Source: an uncultured Lachnospiraceae bacterium (GTDB lineage Bacteria > Bacillota > Clostridia > Lachnospirales > Lachnospiraceae). Taken from it: a stretch of 64,000 nt of DNA. Below are positions 61,625 to 64,000 of the stretch, piece by piece (the first letter of the stretch is position 1; each line of letters opens with the position of its first letter). The translations under genes and the position numbers were made by a program. The DNA is taken from NCBI GenBank assembly GCA_910585965.1, contig CAJUHH010000002.1, forward strand, positions 124,001 to 188,000, read 5' to 3'. A model generated the notes under the pieces. That model was not told where the DNA came from, made no database searches, and saw only the letters and a list, made by a program, of their open reading frames with translations.

Positions 61625-61638
61625 CATAAGCGCTTATG
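61625..61638. promoter_or_regulatory. LacI-type operator palindrome at the PTS operon start
   Basis: CATAAGCGCTTATG is a perfect 14-base palindrome with the central CG of LacI/GalR operators, about six bases after the predicted transcription start. Bound there, a repressor would block initiation. Confidence 0.7.
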
Positions 61639-61674
61639 AAAAAATTACAAAAAACATTTGAGGAGGTATTTTAA

Positions 61675-62475
61675 ATGACGGAGATTTCTATAGGCATCAT
61701 TTTGCTTCTGATTCTGTATACCATCGTAGCAGTTACAGATCAGATATCCATCCAATGCGGCATTTACACACCGTTATTCGCGGCAACTTTTACCGGCTTA
61801 CTGTTAGGGGATCTTGCTCTTGGCCTTGCAGTCGGGGCGACCTTACAGCTTATGACTCTTGGCGTTGCCACTTACGGCGGAGCGACAGTGCCTGACTACC
61901 TTTCCGGGGCAATTATGGGAACGGCTTATGCTATCATTTCCGGGCAAGGCGCGGAGTATGGTATCGGTCTGGCAATCCCCATCGGCCTTTTGCTGACCCA
62001 GATGGACATTTTAGGCAAAATGGCTAACTCTTTCTTCCAGCACTATGCAGATCGTTGCGCAGAAAACGGCAACTGGCGCGGCGTTGAGCGTGCGAATCTT
62101 ATGGGGCTGATGCCCTGGGTTCTTTCCCGCGTTATCCCCGTAGCCATTGGTTTGATATTCGGGCAGGCAGTAGTGGAAAGCATCAATGCATTTATTCCTG
62201 CATGGTACATGACCGGCCTTAAAACCGCCGGCGCACTTCTCCCTGCTATGGGCATGGCAATCCTGATGCGCTATCTGCCCATAAAAAAATACTGGTATTA
62301 TTTTGTAATTGGTTTTGTCCTGATCGCTTATGGCGGCGGAAACTATACCGTAATGGCAGCAGCTTTGGCAGGCATTGCTTTGGCAGGCATGCATCTGGCA
62401 AGAAGCAATAATAAAGCAGCGGCTGCAGCCGGAGCGGCAATTGAAGATGACGAGGAGGTAGAAATAGATGGGTAA
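61675..62475 (+). CDS. PTS mannose/fructose/sorbose family IIC
   Basis: 266 residues, about eight hydrophobic segments. LILYTIVAVTDQISIQCGIY, LLLGDLALGLAVGATLQL, and GVATYGGATVPDYLSGAIMG are family typical. It forms the channel with IID. AGGAGG precedes the ATG. The end is acidic (EDDEEVEIDG). Confidence 0.92.
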   Translation: MTEISIGIILLLILYTIVAVTDQISIQCGIYTPLFAATFTGLLLGDLALGLAVGATLQLMTLGVATYGGATVPDYLSGAIMGTAYAIISGQGAEYGIGLAIPIGLLLTQMDILGKMANSFFQHYADRCAENGNWRGVERANLMGLMPWVLSRVIPVAIGLIFGQAVVESINAFIPAWYMTGLKTAGALLPAMGMAILMRYLPIKKYWYYFVIGFVLIAYGGGNYTVMAAALAGIALAGMHLARSNNKAAAAAGAAIEDDEEVEIDG

Positions 62476-63292
62476 CGAGAAAAAATTAACCAAACAGGAT
62501 ATCAACAAAGTTTACTTCCGCAATTTGTTTGCATTACAGTTTGGCTGGAATTACGAAAAAATGCAGGGTCTGGGCTATGCCTATGTAATCATGCCCGTCC
62601 TGAAACGGCTTTATGGCGATAATCCGGAGGCAATGAAACGCGCCTTAAAGATGCATCTTGGTTATTTCAATACCTCCCAGCAGATGTCTCATCTCATCAT
62701 TGGTGCAGATATGGCTTTGGAAGAAGAACTGGGCATTGAATCCGAAGAAGCCGTTGTCAGCATAAAGACCGGACTTATGGGACCCTTTGCCGGCGTTGGC
62801 GACACCCTGTTTATTGCTATCTACCGGGCTATTGTGTTCTCTATCGCAGCTTACATTGCCCTGCAAGGGAATCCTGTAGGCCTTTTTGTTCCTTTGATTG
62901 CTTGTGCCGCTATATTGTTTGCACGTTACAAATTTACTTATATCGGTTATAATTCCGGCCGGAAACTGGCGGAAGGCTTTGCCGATCGGATTGCTCCCAT
63001 CACAGAAGCAGCCAGCATTTTGGGTTTGACCGTGGTAGGCGCTTTAATCCCTTCCGTAGTCAACTATAAAACCGACTTAACTTTTGCTTTTGGCGAAGTA
63101 ACCTTTGCTTTACAAGATATGTTTGACAAAATACTTCCCTCTCTGCTGCCGTTGGCCATCGTAATGCTGTCCTATTGGCTGCTTGGGAAAAAGAAAGTAA
63201 ATTCTACCCGCCTGATTTTTATCTTAATCATTCTGGGTATGGTTCTGGGTAATCTTCAGAGTGTTCTGACTGGATTGGCTGGTTTGTTCTAA
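62468..63292 (+). CDS. PTS mannose/fructose/sorbose family IID
   Basis: 274 residues. LTKQDINKVYFRNLFALQFG, NYEKMQGLGYAYVIMPVLKR and LGYFNTSQQMSHLIIGADMA are IID markers, with several C-terminal membrane spans. Its start overlaps IIC. Together they import and phosphorylate a hexose or amino sugar. Confidence 0.93.
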   Translation: MGNEKKLTKQDINKVYFRNLFALQFGWNYEKMQGLGYAYVIMPVLKRLYGDNPEAMKRALKMHLGYFNTSQQMSHLIIGADMALEEELGIESEEAVVSIKTGLMGPFAGVGDTLFIAIYRAIVFSIAAYIALQGNPVGLFVPLIACAAILFARYKFTYIGYNSGRKLAEGFADRIAPITEAASILGLTVVGALIPSVVNYKTDLTFAFGEVTFALQDMFDKILPSLLPLAIVMLSYWLLGKKKVNSTRLIFILIILGMVLGNLQSVLTGLAGLF

Positions 63293-63309
63293 GTTAGGAG
63301 GTCGTTTAT

Positions 63310-63753
63310 ATGATAGGAATCATTGTAACCGGGCATGGACATTTTGCCACTGGCCTGATTAATGCATTAGAGCTTTTGGCAGGGGCTGCGGAAGCACTGG
63401 AGGCTGTTGACTTTGAAGGTTCCCGGTCCGGGGAAGAGCTGGGCGAGGCAATTCTCGCCGCTGCCGCAAAAATGGATGACGGAAACGGTATATTGGTCAT
63501 GACGGATCTGCGCGGCGGAACACCCTTTAATATTTCCACACAACTATCCATGGGGAAATGTAAAAATCTGGAGGTTGTCGCAGGAAGCAATTTGCCCATG
63601 CTTTTAGAGGCTTATATGAGCCGCAGCTCCGTAGACAATGCTGCCGTTTTGGCACAGCAGATTACGGATTCCGGCAAGGAACAGATCATATATTTTGAGA
63701 AGACGTTCGATTTCGCCTCAGACGATGATGACGATGAAATCGAATTAGATTAA
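63310..63753 (+). CDS. PTS mannose family IIA
   Basis: 147 residues. IGIIVTGHGHFATGLINALE carries the phospho-acceptor histidine (about residue 9 or 11), and LVMTDLRGGTPFNISTQL is the second signature. The C-terminal stretch is very acidic. Confidence 0.92.
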   Translation: MIGIIVTGHGHFATGLINALELLAGAAEALEAVDFEGSRSGEELGEAILAAAAKMDDGNGILVMTDLRGGTPFNISTQLSMGKCKNLEVVAGSNLPMLLEAYMSRSSVDNAAVLAQQITDSGKEQIIYFEKTFDFASDDDDDEIELD

Positions 63754-63770
63754 GACAGGAGGTTTTTCAA

Positions 63771-64000
63771 ATGGCAATTATACATGCAAGAGTCGATGAA
63801 CGTTTGATTCACGGCCAGGTAGCTATGGTATGGACTAACACTGTGGGCGCGACGCGTATTGTGGTGGTCAATGACGCTGCCGTTAAAGACGAAATGATGA
63901 TAGCCGCCTTAAAGATGGCAAAACCTGCCGGCGTGAAGCTGTCCATTCTTTCCAGGAGCCGGGCCATCGAGAAATTTGCCGAAAAGGCATATGAAGGGGA
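63771..64000 (+). CDS. PTS mannose family IIB (3' partial)
   Basis: 76 residues visible, cut by the window edge. IIHARVDERLIHGQVAMVW contains the phosphorylated histidine in RLIHGQV; IVVVNDAAVKDEM follows. AGGAGG precedes the ATG. Confidence 0.92.
   Translation, partial: MAIIHARVDERLIHGQVAMVWTNTVGATRIVVVNDAAVKDEMMIAALKMAKPAGVKLSILSRSRAIEKFAEKAYEG

Noticed and set aside
1..64000. tRNA or rRNA genes, including a tRNA attachment site for the prophage
   Set aside because: No cloverleaf or rRNA-like sequence was seen, and the prophage integrates by transposition with a 5-bp duplication.

Overview
The window looks like a chromosome segment of a gut-type Lachnospiraceae/Clostridia bacterium. The clues are the Firmicute gene families (LytR-CpsA-Psr, ClpX paralogue, ROK repressor, mannose-family PTS), strong AGGAGG ribosome sites, DUF3791/DUF3990/DUF3800 genes, and purine-rich codon use. 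No rRNA, tRNA or CRISPR array was seen. Genus and species cannot be fixed from sequence alone.

Region 1 (1-15925) is a cell-surface polysaccharide locus: a truncated methyltransferase-associated protein, five family-2 glycosyltransferases (two with tandem or degenerate double domains), an undecaprenyl-phosphate sugar phosphotransferase that starts the lipid-linked glycan, and an LCP ligase that would attach the finished polymer to the wall. It is interrupted by a cargo island (about 5385-9700) with a strongly folded intergenic element, a DUF3800 gene preceded by its own promoter, structured RNA and terminator, phosphoglucomutase, and a DUF3791/DUF3990 toxin-antitoxin-like cassette whose DUF3990 gene is damaged. 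Region 2 (16042-19510) holds a membrane-anchored HtrA protease and a ClpX-like unfoldase.

Region 3 is a sugar-phosphate operon: a divergent ROK repressor (19562-20779, minus), a very long inverted repeat, a sigma-A-type promoter, then SIS isomerase, transaldolase, split transketolase (N and C subunits), a NitT/TauT/SsuABC-like ABC transporter and a ribulose/allulose-phosphate 3-epimerase. The transketolase N-subunit gene is cut by a complete 33,015-bp transposable (Mu-like) prophage at 23223-56237. The prophage ends are 5'-TG...CA-3', carry imperfect 24-bp terminal inverted repeats, and are flanked by a perfect 5-bp CCGGG target duplication. Removing the prophage and one CCGGG restores an unbroken 293-codon reading frame.

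Region 4 is the prophage. Its left end has the cI-like repressor and divergent early promoter, a small antisense unit, the DDE transposase (MuA-like), the AAA+ target-selection ATPase (MuB-like), a GemA homologue, a three-domain endolysin, a Mor-type activator, holin-like genes, terminase small and large subunits, an SPP1-type portal, a MuF head protein fused to a C-terminal HExxH metallopeptidase domain with a small acidic partner gene, scaffold, capsid, connectors, and a contractile PBSX/Xkd-type tail. The tail chaperone has a programmed -1 frameshift. Two tail-fibre genes share a nearly identical receptor-binding module. Replication is thus Mu-like, while head and tail come from Gram-positive SPP1/PBSX-type phages.

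Region 5 (61250-64000) has a frameshifted PepSY remnant and the start of a mannose-family PTS operon (IIC, IID, IIA, partial IIB) behind a promoter with a LacI-type operator palindrome.
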